The notes beneath the pieces were generated by a model. The model ran no database searches, was not told the DNA's origin, and worked only from the letters and a program-made list of their open reading frames with translations. The translations under genes were made by a program, and so were the position numbers. From an uncultured Oscillospiraceae bacterium (lineage in GTDB: Bacteria > Bacillota > Clostridia > Oscillospirales > Ruminococcaceae), in assembly GCA_900552945.1 (NCBI GenBank), contig USBI01000042.1:1-15685 (forward strand): a stretch of DNA of 15,685 bases. The letters run 5' to 3'. This document shows, in pieces, positions 1-5,420 of the stretch; position 1 is the stretch's first letter; the number at the start of each line of letters is the position of its first letter.

Positions 1-120
1 TCGAACGGATCTTGCAAGAATAAAATTAAAACGCAAGCCAACTTCCGGACATCATATGCGGAAATTGGTCCAAACGTTTTTGTCTTTGTTTCATTGTGCT
101 CGATTGCTTTTCCGGCAAAC

Positions 121-158
121 TAAAAATCCGTACAGAAATCAATCTGTACGGATTTTTA
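121..158 (-). terminator. Intrinsic terminator, 16-bp hairpin
   Basis: A perfect inverted repeat: bases 121-136 pair with 143-158 around a 6-base loop (137-142). The stem has a GC-containing core (TCCGTACAGA) flanked by A/T runs, so either strand gives a hairpin ending in a U-tract. It lies 11 bases beyond the stop of the minus-strand gene at 170-739 and most likely ends that transcript. It could also stop plus-strand transcription entering from the left. Confidence 0.85.
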
Positions 159-169
159 AAGCCTTCGTT

Positions 170-739
170 TCAACCTTCCGCATTTTTACCATTCTGGGAT
201 ACGGCGCCGTCGCTTTCCTTCCCATATTGTTTTTCGCCAGACGGCTGAGAGGAAGTCAAGGTATTCTGCGAATTCGGCCTATCACCCTGCTGCCCACATT
301 GATTGCCGTTGCCGTTGTGAAAAGCATTTCCCGAACCGTTTTCGTTTTCCGATTCCAACTGACGCTGCTGGACACGTTTCCTTAACTGGCGCATGCTGCT
401 GTTATTGCACTCTTCTGGAGTAACACTATCGTCATATTCCTTTATTTTCATATATTCGCAGTAGCGTCCCGCCGTCATACCGCATTCATGCGCTTTCGAA
501 ACAGTGTCCGCATCGACCTGTATCACCTCTGCTGAATCTTCGCCGTATTTGGCGGTAACTTCATCGGCTACTGTGCCGCTGAGTGTTTCATAGATCGTCT
601 TGGCAAGCGAATCATCGTCCGAATAAACAGCGATTGACACCAGAGGCTCATCTTCAAGATAGAATAAAGCGCTGGAGCATATCTGTGATTGAGCATTATT
701 ACTTTTGATAGAGAATCCATAAATTTTTAATTTTGCCAC
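170..739 (-). CDS. Hypothetical protein resembling the C-terminal region of RsgI-type anti-sigma factors
   Basis: A 189-residue protein starting at GTG (737-739); GGAAGAG lies about 12 bases upstream. Residues about 30-125 resemble, from memory, the region behind the membrane helix in clostridial anti-sigma factors. They show a hydrophobic strand (LVSIAVYSDDDSLAKTIYE), a strand ending EVIQVD, a helix with AHECGMTAGRY (compare the common A-x-x-x-G-I/M-S/T-x-G-K/R-Y pattern) and a closing segment SVTPEE...SMRQLRKRV. The tail from about 128 on is low-complexity, rich in Asn, Gln, Gly and Ser. No signal peptide, transmembrane helix or N-terminal anti-sigma domain is visible, and the frame is closed by a stop 7 codons upstream. 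It may therefore be a 5'-truncated remnant or a stand-alone domain. Assignment to the anti-sigma family is tentative; that it is a real coding region is more secure, because it ends just before a strong terminator. Confidence 0.55.
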   Translation of the reverse strand: MAKLKIYGFSIKSNNAQSQICSSALFYLEDEPLVSIAVYSDDDSLAKTIYETLSGTVADEVTAKYGEDSAEVIQVDADTVSKAHECGMTAGRYCEYMKIKEYDDSVTPEECNNSSMRQLRKRVQQRQLESENENGSGNAFHNGNGNQCGQQGDRPNSQNTLTSSQPSGEKQYGKESDGAVSQNGKNAEG

Positions 740-808
740 GAATACGATTTTCTCTTCCGATCATAAACTTGTAGATTTTTTGCCATTGCTTCCTTTTGAA
801 TCAAACAA

Positions 809-817
809 TGGTATACT
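809..817 (+). promoter_or_regulatory. Candidate extended -10 promoter element
   Basis: TGG-TATACT matches an extended -10 (TGn followed by a TATAAT-like hexamer) and lies 50 bases upstream of the ATG of the short lipoprotein gene at 868. No good -35 hexamer is found at 16-18 bases, so the call depends on the extended -10 alone. Confidence 0.35.
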
Positions 818-867
818 AAGTTTATAAATTCCTGATTCCATTTGTTGTTTTTCTTCCTTCAAATAAG

Positions 868-1165
868 ATGTTTTCCGTGAAAAAATTTGCTGCTTTCTGC
901 GTTGTACTGGTTTGCATACTGTGCTTTACCAGTTGTAAATCAAAAGAACCGGAAGAAACATCCGGTCTGAATTCCACTGATTTAAGCTTTGCAGTAAAAA
1001 AATTGTAGTAAAAGAAAAAATGGAAGATCCGCCGATTGTTACAGGCAAACTGACAACAGACATGATTGTGGAAACAGATGGTTATCCATTGCTATTGATT
1101 TCCCTGTAAATTTGAATCCAGTGGTTCGCAGAGATAAAAGTCTGATGCAAACATTCATTTTGTAA
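868..1165 (+). pseudogene. Decayed small lipoprotein gene (two frameshifts)
   Basis: The ATG at 868 opens a 46-codon frame (stop 1006-1008). It encodes a typical lipoprotein signal: Lys-Lys, a hydrophobic stretch (FAAFCVVLVCILCF) and a lipobox-like FTSC with Cys23, then a charged linker KSKEPEETSG. At the A-run 996-1002 the sense continues in another frame (IVVKEKMEDPPIVTGKLTTD...) that reads to a TAA at 1107-1109. From about 1065-1090 a third frame takes over (IAIDFPVNLNPVVRRDK...) and ends at TAA 1163-1165. Both shifts fit single-base deletions, so the three pieces look like one ancestral protein of about 98 residues. Alternatives are sequencing errors, or a genuine 46-residue lipoprotein followed by noncoding DNA. 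No clear ribosome site precedes the ATG. Function unknown; a secreted, membrane-anchored product is inferred only from the signal. Confidence 0.5.
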
Positions 1166-1230
1166 TTTATAAAAATTCTCTCCAAAGTGTCTTTCTCTAT
1201 CCTGTTCCTATTTCCTATTATATTGCAACA

Positions 1231-1266
1231 AAAACGGGCTTTCCGTATAATCGGAAAGCCCGTTTT
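1231..1266. terminator. Bidirectional intrinsic terminator
   Basis: A perfect 15-bp stem, 1231-1245 pairing with 1252-1266, with loop TATAAT. The core is CGGGCTTTCCG and A/T runs lie on both sides. It sits 9 bases beyond the stop of the minus-strand flavoprotein gene and about 65 bases beyond the end of the decayed plus-strand lipoprotein frame, so it can serve both converging units. Confidence 0.85.
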
Positions 1267-1275
1267 TTCAAATTT

Positions 1276-1899
1276 TTATCGAATAAAATTGGTGAACACT
1301 CTTGGCTCTTTTTCCGGAAGCGTTAAGCCGTTTTCCAGCGCGATCTTTTTGCATTTAAGGAAAAACGCCATGTTCTTTGCCAGAAGGCGCATTGTATAAA
1401 GGCCTTCTTCGTCCTGTTTTACATCATCCGGTTTGGAGCCGTGCACCATATTCCAGTAACAGGAAGAGATGACTGGCATTTCCGAAATGGTAAAATATTT
1501 GTTGATCTGCTCAAACGCGGCGGTTGTTCCCGCGCGGCGAGCCGATACGACCGCAGCGGCAGGTTTCAGCGCATACAGTTCTTTCGCCCCTGCATAGAAC
1601 GCGCGGTCCATAAACGAAGTCAGCGCACCGCTGGCAGCCGCATAATGCACCGGTGAACCAAACAGAAAACCATCTGCCTCTTTTGCTTTTTCCAAAAATT
1701 CGTTTACCTTGTCGTCAAACACACATTTCCCTGCTTTTCTGCAGGTACCACAGCCAATACAACCGGACAGCGGCTTGGTGCCCAACCAGAAAAATTCAGT
1801 TGAAATGCCTTCGTTTTCCAGCGTTTTCGCCGCTTCTGCCAAAGCGGTATATGTACACCCAAACTCATGAGGGCTTCCGTTGACAAGCAATACTTTCAT
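1276..1899 (-). CDS. Iron-sulfur flavoprotein / NADPH-dependent FMN reductase family
   Basis: A 207-residue flavodoxin-like protein. The N-terminus MKVLLVNGSPHEFGCTYTAL is the first beta strand and phosphate-binding loop for FMN. Residues 80-92 (FGSPVHYAAASGA) form the second FMN loop. Cys47, Cys50, Cys53 and Cys59 (C-x2-C-x2-C-x5-C) form the compact cysteine motif of the Isf family, which binds a [4Fe-4S] cluster and passes electrons between ferredoxin and FMN in anaerobes. The length fits that family. A good ribosome site (AGGAG, about 8 bases) precedes the ATG and a consensus promoter lies at 1941-1969. It is monocistronic, ending at the hairpin 1231-1266. Physiological substrate cannot be told; related proteins reduce quinones, oxygen, peroxide or nitro compounds. 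The family call is firm, the exact role is not. Confidence 0.85.
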   Translation of the reverse strand: MKVLLVNGSPHEFGCTYTALAEAAKTLENEGISTEFFWLGTKPLSGCIGCGTCRKAGKCVFDDKVNEFLEKAKEADGFLFGSPVHYAAASGALTSFMDRAFYAGAKELYALKPAAAVVSARRAGTTAAFEQINKYFTISEMPVISSCYWNMVHGSKPDDVKQDEEGLYTMRLLAKNMAFFLKCKKIALENGLTLPEKEPRVFTNFIR

Positions 1900-1940
1900 G
1901 GTTCTTCTCCTCTTTCTTCCGTCAACTGTATTTATTTCCC

Positions 1941-1969
1941 ATTATACCCCTGCGACCATCAAAAAACAA
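1941..1969 (-). promoter_or_regulatory. Sigma-A-type promoter of the flavoprotein gene
   Basis: On the minus strand, TTGTTT (1964-1969), a 17-base spacer and a perfect TATAAT (1941-1946) lie upstream of the flavoprotein ATG at 1899. Transcription would start near 1934, giving a leader of about 35 bases that contains the AGGAG ribosome site. Confidence 0.75.
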
Positions 1970-2128
1970 GCTGTGAACAATGCCGCAGTTGTACCTATAT
2001 GATAAGCCTGTTTTTTAACGTATGCATCCTGTGATTTGGTTATGCACAGAACGCCTTTCCTTTTTTCCGCTTTTGTGTACAGACTATGACCGGCAGGCAA
2101 ACAAAACGTAACATCCTGCCGGGTTTAG

Positions 2129-2157
2129 TTGAATCCCGTCGCATTTTCTGCTAAGAT
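2129..2157 (+). promoter_or_regulatory. Promoter of the transglycosylase gene
   Basis: TTGAAT (2129-2134), a 17-base spacer, then TAAGAT (2152-2157) preceded by TGC, which makes an extended -10. Transcription would start near 2164, 28 bases before the ATG at 2192 and 70 before the alternative GTG at 2234. Confidence 0.55.
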
Positions 2158-2191
2158 AATAATCCGGGCTGGGTTTGTATGATGGGAAGTC

Positions 2192-2992
2192 ATGGAAAAT
2201 ACAAACTTTTACAGAAGAAAGGAAGCGACGGATGTGAGAAAATTGTTCCGTTGTATCATCAAAGCGTTTGCCAGCCTGTTGGCGTTGATTCTTTGCGTTG
2301 TCGTAATTTTGGCGGCTGTTTTCGGGGTGCAAGGGTATTTTGAGTATCAAAGCGCCATTGCAGAAACGCCGGTCACCGAAAAGGTAGAGTCCATCCGAAG
2401 CATGGAACACTTTACCACGTTCGACGAATTGCCGCAGTTTTATATTGACGCGGTCATTTCAGTAGAAGACAAGCGTTTTTTTACCCATTCGGGGATTGAT
2501 CTTATCGCAATCGGCCGGGCAGTCTGGAATGACATCTGCACACTTTCATTTGCGGAAGGCGGCAGTACGATCACCCAGCAGCTCGCAAAAAATCAGTATT
2601 TTACACAGGAAAAACAACTGAACCGAAAATTCGCGGAAGTGTTTACCGCATTTGACTTTGAATCGAAATACAGCAAAGAAGAAATTTTTGAACTATATGT
2701 CAACACCATTTATTTTGGAGAAGGATATTACGGCATCTATGACGCCGCTCAGGGCTATTTCGGGAAAGAACCTTCTGAGCTGACCGATGCGGAATCCGCT
2801 ATGTTGGCAGGGCTGCCAAATGCTCCTTCTGCTTATGCACCGAACGCTAACCCGGAACTGACCTACCAGCGAACCAGGCAGGTGCTCAACCGGATGGTAG
2901 AATGCGGCGTGATCACACAGCAAAAAGCCGATGAACTACTGGAACAGCAGGCTGAGGATGTGTTGCAACACACCCTCAGCTTTTTATTTTGA
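2192..2992 (+). CDS. Monofunctional biosynthetic peptidoglycan transglycosylase (GT51)
   Basis: This enzyme polymerises lipid II into glycan strands at the outer face of the membrane. The 266-residue product has a short cytoplasmic head, one membrane helix (about 21-47) and a complete GT51 domain: VEDKRFFTHSGID (91-103, catalytic Glu92), GGSTITQQLAKN (123-134), RKFAEVF (145-151, second catalytic Glu149), NTIYFGEGYYGI (171-182) and SAMLAGLPNAPSAYAP (202-217). There is no transpeptidase domain, so it is an MtgA-like, not a bifunctional, enzyme. The ATG at 2192 has GGGAAG only 3-4 bases away. The in-frame GTG at 2234 (residue 15) has AAAGGAAG at about 8 bases and is at least as good a start, giving 252 residues that begin just before the membrane helix. 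An intrinsic terminator overlaps the last codons (see 2951-2990). Confidence 0.92.
   Translation: MENTNFYRRKEATDVRKLFRCIIKAFASLLALILCVVVILAAVFGVQGYFEYQSAIAETPVTEKVESIRSMEHFTTFDELPQFYIDAVISVEDKRFFTHSGIDLIAIGRAVWNDICTLSFAEGGSTITQQLAKNQYFTQEKQLNRKFAEVFTAFDFESKYSKEEIFELYVNTIYFGEGYYGIYDAAQGYFGKEPSELTDAESAMLAGLPNAPSAYAPNANPELTYQRTRQVLNRMVECGVITQQKADELLEQQAEDVLQHTLSFLF
2951..2990 (+). terminator. Intrinsic terminator inside the end of the transglycosylase gene
   Basis: GCTGAGG (2951-2957) pairs with CCTCAGC (2974-2980). Inside, after one mismatch, 2959-2965 is complementary to 2966-2972. A T-tract TTTTTATTTT (2981-2990) follows at once. The whole signal lies within the open reading frame: the TGA stop is at 2990-2992, that is, at or beyond the expected 3' end of the RNA. 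Confidence 0.75.
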
Positions 2993-3056
2993 CCATCGTA
3001 AAATCGCCCTGCGTATAATCATTGGATATCTTGAATAATCATGGAACAAATCCCTA

Positions 3057-3085
3057 TTGATAATTTAACTATTTAAGAATATAAT
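3057..3085 (+). promoter_or_regulatory. Strong promoter of the ferredoxin-membrane Fe-S-ArsR operon
   Basis: TTGATA (3057-3062), an exact 17-base spacer and a perfect TATAAT (3080-3085). The start site would fall near 3092, almost on top of the AAAAGGAG ribosome site (3091-3098), so the leader is very short. A weaker upstream possibility is TTGACC (2989-2994) with TATAAT (3014-3019) at 19 bases. Confidence 0.8.
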
Positions 3086-3088
3086 TAA
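3065..3088. promoter_or_regulatory. Candidate ArsR-family operator dyad
   Basis: A 24-base A/T-rich imperfect palindrome with 8 of 12 position pairs complementary: outer TTAA...TTAA, inner TAT...ATA, and one further T-A pair. It covers most of the promoter spacer and the whole -10, where bound repressor would exclude RNA polymerase. The operon's third gene is an ArsR-type repressor, so autoregulation is the simplest reading. Binding itself is inferred. Confidence 0.5.
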
Positions 3089-3112
3089 GTAAAAGGAGCT
3101 GATACAACGCCT

Positions 3113-3322
3113 ATGGAACGATTTATTGCCACAGTTGGAAAAAACTGCGTGGCCTGCGGTGCGTGCATGAACGTCTGCCCCAGAACTGCCATTCAGGTAA
3201 AAAACGGGATTAGGGCGGTCGTAAACGAGGCGCTTTGCGTGGGCTGCGGTCTTTGTGTCAAAGCATGTCCGGCGGGCGTCATTGAAAAAACAGAAAGGGA
3301 AAGCGTACATGAAGAAAAGTAA
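3113..3322 (+). CDS. 2[4Fe-4S] ferredoxin
   Basis: A 69-residue clostridial-type ferredoxin, a soluble low-potential electron carrier. Two classical cluster motifs are present: Cys12-x2-Cys15-x2-Cys18-x3-Cys22-Pro (CVACGACMNVCP) and Cys42-x2-Cys45-x2-Cys48-x3-Cys52-Pro (CVGCGLCVKACP). Each cluster draws its fourth ligand from the other motif, as in the family. A charged tail (about 57-69, TEKTERESVHEEK-like) extends beyond the fold and overlaps the next gene by 14 bases. The ribosome site AAAAGGAG is about 14 bases from the ATG, rather far, but no better in-frame start exists. As first gene of an operon with a membrane Fe-S protein it probably delivers electrons to, or takes them from, that protein. 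Confidence 0.92.
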   Translation: MERFIATVGKNCVACGACMNVCPRTAIQVKNGIRAVVNEALCVGCGLCVKACPAGVIEKTERESVHEEK

Positions 3323-3890
3323 ACACTGGTACAATTATCTTTGGATCTACACCCCTGTTTATCTGATCCTGGGGCTGTTCAACATTCTGTTTGCATGGCT
3401 CGGAATGATTGAGTTCCTTCTTCCTCTCGCAATTGCTGTATTCGGAGGAAACAAACTTTTCTGCAACCGGTACTGCGGGCGTGGGCAGCTGTTTGATCTG
3501 CTCGGGAACAAGCTCAAACTCTCCCGGAAGAAAGCGCCGCCGCGTTTTCTGTCGTCCCCCTGGTTTCGTTACGCTTTCCTTGCGTTTTTTATGATCATGT
3601 TTCTTTTGATGATCCTGTCCACTGTAAATGTTTTTTCCGGAACCCAAAACTTAAAGCAAGCCGTTACAATTCTTTGGACCTTTCAGGTACCGTGGCAGTT
3701 CGCGTACCACGGCACGATCCTTTCGGACGGCGTCGCACAGTTCGCGTTCGGCATGTACAGCATCATGCTCACCTCCAGCATATTGGGGTTTGTGACGATG
3801 CTTCTTTTTAAACCCAGAAGCTGGTGCGTCTATTGCCCAATGGGAACCATGACACAGGCAATCTGTAAAATAAAAGGCAGGAATAAATAA
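3309..3890 (+). CDS. NapH/NosR-like membrane 4Fe-4S-binding protein
   Basis: A 193-residue integral membrane protein with about four hydrophobic helices (about 11-31, 33-47, 88-105, 146-167). The first cysteine pair follows helix 2 (FCNRYCGRGQ, Cys52 and Cys56); the second follows helix 4 (SWCVYCPMGTMTQAIC, Cys173, Cys176, Cys186). Such paired C-x3-C / C-x2-C-P-x-G motifs at the cytoplasmic membrane face occur in the NapH/NosR/RdxA group (Fer4_5-type), which moves electrons between ferredoxin-like partners and membrane or quinone carriers. It is shorter than NapH and has no soluble ferredoxin domain; the preceding ferredoxin gene may supply it. Gly57 replaces the usual Pro after the first pair. 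I chose the ATG at 3309 over an earlier GTG at 3255, which would place the start deep in the ferredoxin gene. It overlaps that gene by 14 bases and the next by one. Confidence 0.8.
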   Translation: MKKSKHWYNYLWIYTPVYLILGLFNILFAWLGMIEFLLPLAIAVFGGNKLFCNRYCGRGQLFDLLGNKLKLSRKKAPPRFLSSPWFRYAFLAFFMIMFLLMILSTVNVFSGTQNLKQAVTILWTFQVPWQFAYHGTILSDGVAQFAFGMYSIMLTSSILGFVTMLLFKPRSWCVYCPMGTMTQAICKIKGRNK

Positions 3891-4180
3891 TGGAAGAACA
3901 AGCAAAAAAAGCGGCAGAAATTCTCAAACTGATTGCAAACTCAAATCGATTACTGATCCTGTGCGCCCTGGAGGAAGGGAAAAAGACCGTAAGCGAACTC
4001 AATCAGGTCGTGCCGGACATCAGCATGCCGGCCCTGTCGCAACATCTTTCCGCGCTGCGGCTCGCGCGGCTCATTCAAAGCGAAAAGCATGGGCTGTATG
4101 TTTACTATACCATCAGTAACTGGCGAATTATGAAGATCATACAGCTTCTGAAAGAAACTTATTGCAGCGAAAACGAATAA
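3890..4180 (+). CDS. ArsR-family repressor, probable persulfide/thiol sensor type
   Basis: A 96-residue winged-helix repressor. The N-terminal helices carry LKLIANSNRLLILCAL, the recognition region is SMPALSQHLSALRLARLI (46-62), and the wing is SEKHGLYVYYTI (64-75). Cys25 in alpha-2 and Cys92 in the last helix are 67 residues apart. These match, as I remember the family, the two cysteines of SqrR, BigR and E. coli YgaV (ILC near the start, a Tyr/Phe-Cys near the end) that join through a sulfur bridge when reactive sulfur species appear. The usual ArsR/SmtB metal sites (C-V-C in alpha-3, D-x-H with H-x2-E in alpha-5) are absent. It starts at the last base of the preceding stop (TAATG), so it is translationally coupled and autoregulation at 3065-3088 is likely. 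Family firm; sensing chemistry inferred. Confidence 0.88.
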   Translation: MEEQAKKAAEILKLIANSNRLLILCALEEGKKTVSELNQVVPDISMPALSQHLSALRLARLIQSEKHGLYVYYTISNWRIMKIIQLLKETYCSENE

Positions 4181-4210
4181 TTCAAAAAACAGCATAAATT
4201 TACGGCAGAC

Positions 4211-4242
4211 AAAAAGCGGCGGAGCATGCTCCGCCGCTTTTT
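4211..4242. terminator. Bidirectional terminator between convergent operons
   Basis: A perfect 14-bp stem (4211-4224 with 4229-4242) around CATG, core GCGGCGGAG, with A5 on one side and T5 (plus two more T) on the other. It lies 30 bases past the ArsR stop and 15 bases past the cbiC stop on the opposite strand, and closes both operons. Confidence 0.92.
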
Positions 4243-4257
4243 TATCTTTCATTCTGT

Positions 4258-4899
4258 TTACAATACCCTTCCGCATGCTTGGTAAAGCAGCGCGTTGCAG
4301 ATAGCCGCTGCAACATTGCTGCCGCCTTTTCTACCGCGGGCAACAATAAACGGAACATCTTCCTGCATGATGAGTTCCTTGCTCTCCACCACATTGACAA
4401 AGCCCACCGGAACACCGATAACGAGTTTCGGATGAATGGCCCCTTCGCGAATGAGCTCGCACAAACGCACAAGCGCCGTTGGTGCGTTCCCGATGGCGAA
4501 AATGGTGTTATCCCCCAGCGAAACCGCCTTGTCCATGCTTGCTACCGCGCGGGTCGTTCCGTTTTTCCGGGCGGTTTCAGCCACATCACTGTCGCTGATG
4601 AAGCAGTGTGCTTCTCCGCCCAGCTTCTGCAGGGAAGGTTTGCTTACGCCCGACCAAGCCATCTTGGTATCGGTCACAATGGTCGCGCCGTTTTTCAACG
4701 CCTCGATTCCCTTCTGCACTGCGTTTTCAGAAAAGCAGAGGGTATCGGCATACTCAAAATCCGCTGTGGTATGGATCACCCGCTTGACGACCGCTTCCCG
4801 GTCAGCCGGGATTTTTCGGTCATCCAGTTCGGCGGTGATGATCTCAAAGCTCCGTTTTTCAATATCCGCGGGAAGGACCCGCTCCAGATGAATGCTCAA
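4258..4899 (-). CDS. cbiC: Cobalt-precorrin-8 methylmutase CbiC (CobH)
   Basis: It moves the C11 methyl group to C12, turning (cobalt-)precorrin-8 into (cobalt-)hydrogenobyrinate/cobyrinate. The 213 residues match the family length. RVIHTTADFEYAD (40-52) holds the catalytic His43. Other family signatures are TDTKMAWSGVSK (76-87), AIGNAPTAL (135-143), IGVPVGFVNVVESKE (161-175) and ARGRKGGSNVAAAI (187-200). The start is a TTG (4897-4899) overlapping the cobO stop as TTGA, with AAAGGGG about 8 bases upstream; no ATG is near. It is the last gene of the operon, ending 15 bases before the shared terminator. Confidence 0.95.
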   Translation of the reverse strand: MSIHLERVLPADIEKRSFEIITAELDDRKIPADREAVVKRVIHTTADFEYADTLCFSENAVQKGIEALKNGATIVTDTKMAWSGVSKPSLQKLGGEAHCFISDSDVAETARKNGTTRAVASMDKAVSLGDNTIFAIGNAPTALVRLCELIREGAIHPKLVIGVPVGFVNVVESKELIMQEDVPFIVARGRKGGSNVAAAICNALLYQACGRVL

Positions 4900-5420
4900 A
4901 ATTCGATCCCCTTTCTCGCGAGGATACCCGCGTCATACGGATGTTTCCGCTTGCACATTTCGGTGACATAGTCGGCACGCTCTAAAATAAAGTCCGCCGG
5001 GTCCCGCCCGGTCAGTACCAGTTCCAGCCCTTCCGGCTTTTCATAAAGTGCCTGTTTGAGCAGCGCTTCATCCAGCATCCCGTAACGGAGTGCGGAACAT
5101 GCCTCATCCAGTACCAGCAGATCGCATTTCCCTTCGCATGCCAACTCAAGTGCCTTTTTCAGCGCTTGGTTGTGTCCCTTTACGGTATTTTGCTTTTCCT
5201 CTTCGGTCATCTCTGAGAAAAACGCACTGCCCTGCTTACCACGGAGCACCGGAATGCCCAGTTTTTTTAACGATTCCAGCTCGCCGGAAGGAGTATCCTT
5301 CATAAACTGAACCAAAACGCACTGCTTCCCCACGCCTGCCGCACGGATCAAAAGCCCCATGGCGGCTGTTGTTTTTCCTTTTCCATCACCGCAATATACA
5401 TGAACCAAACCCTTGTTCAT
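4896..5420 (-). CDS. cobO: Cob(I)yrinic acid a,c-diamide adenosyltransferase (CobO/BtuR family)
   Basis: It transfers the 5'-deoxyadenosyl group of ATP to cob(I)alt corrinoids. The 174-residue protein opens with GLVHVYCGDGKGKTTAAMGL: the P-loop GDGKGKTT (11-18) of the BtuR/CobO/CobP class, unrelated to the PduO type. Further marks are VLVQFMKDTPSGE (about 35-47), LLVLDEACSALRYG (Walker-B-like, about 101-114) and ELVLTGRDP (about 132-140). It lacks the N-terminal extension of the Salmonella enzyme, as is usual in Firmicutes. I take the ATG at 5418-5420, which shares its first base with the cobQ stop (TGATG) and has AGGAGG 7 bases away; the TTG one codon earlier is not needed. It overlaps cbiC by 4 bases. 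Confidence 0.93.
   Translation of the reverse strand: MNKGLVHVYCGDGKGKTTAAMGLLIRAAGVGKQCVLVQFMKDTPSGELESLKKLGIPVLRGKQGSAFFSEMTEEEKQNTVKGHNQALKKALELACEGKCDLLVLDEACSALRYGMLDEALLKQALYEKPEGLELVLTGRDPADFILERADYVTEMCKRKHPYDAGILARKGIEF

Noticed and set aside
1..120. Possible end of a gene at the left edge
   Set aside because: No frame here shows recognisable protein sequence on either strand; the longer plus-strand frame from 56 is antisense to the gene at 170-739.
741..880. Two tiny minus-strand frames (26 and 19 codons) upstream of the gene at 170-739
   Set aside because: They are very short and overlap each other and a plus-strand promoter candidate; no family resemblance.
2090..2122. An 8-bp inverted repeat (CCGGCAGG/CCTGCCGG) with a 17-base loop upstream of the transglycosylase promoter
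   Set aside because: The loop is long, no T-tract follows and there is no second copy; it could be an operator but nothing supports a specific role.
3255..3308. Upstream GTG start for the membrane Fe-S protein
   Set aside because: It would add 18 basic residues encoded within the ferredoxin cysteine region; the ATG at 3309 gives a natural N-terminus before the first membrane helix.
4279..4971. A 230-codon plus-strand frame opposite cbiC and cobO
   Set aside because: It is a shadow of two well-supported overlapping genes and has no ribosome site or recognisable motif.
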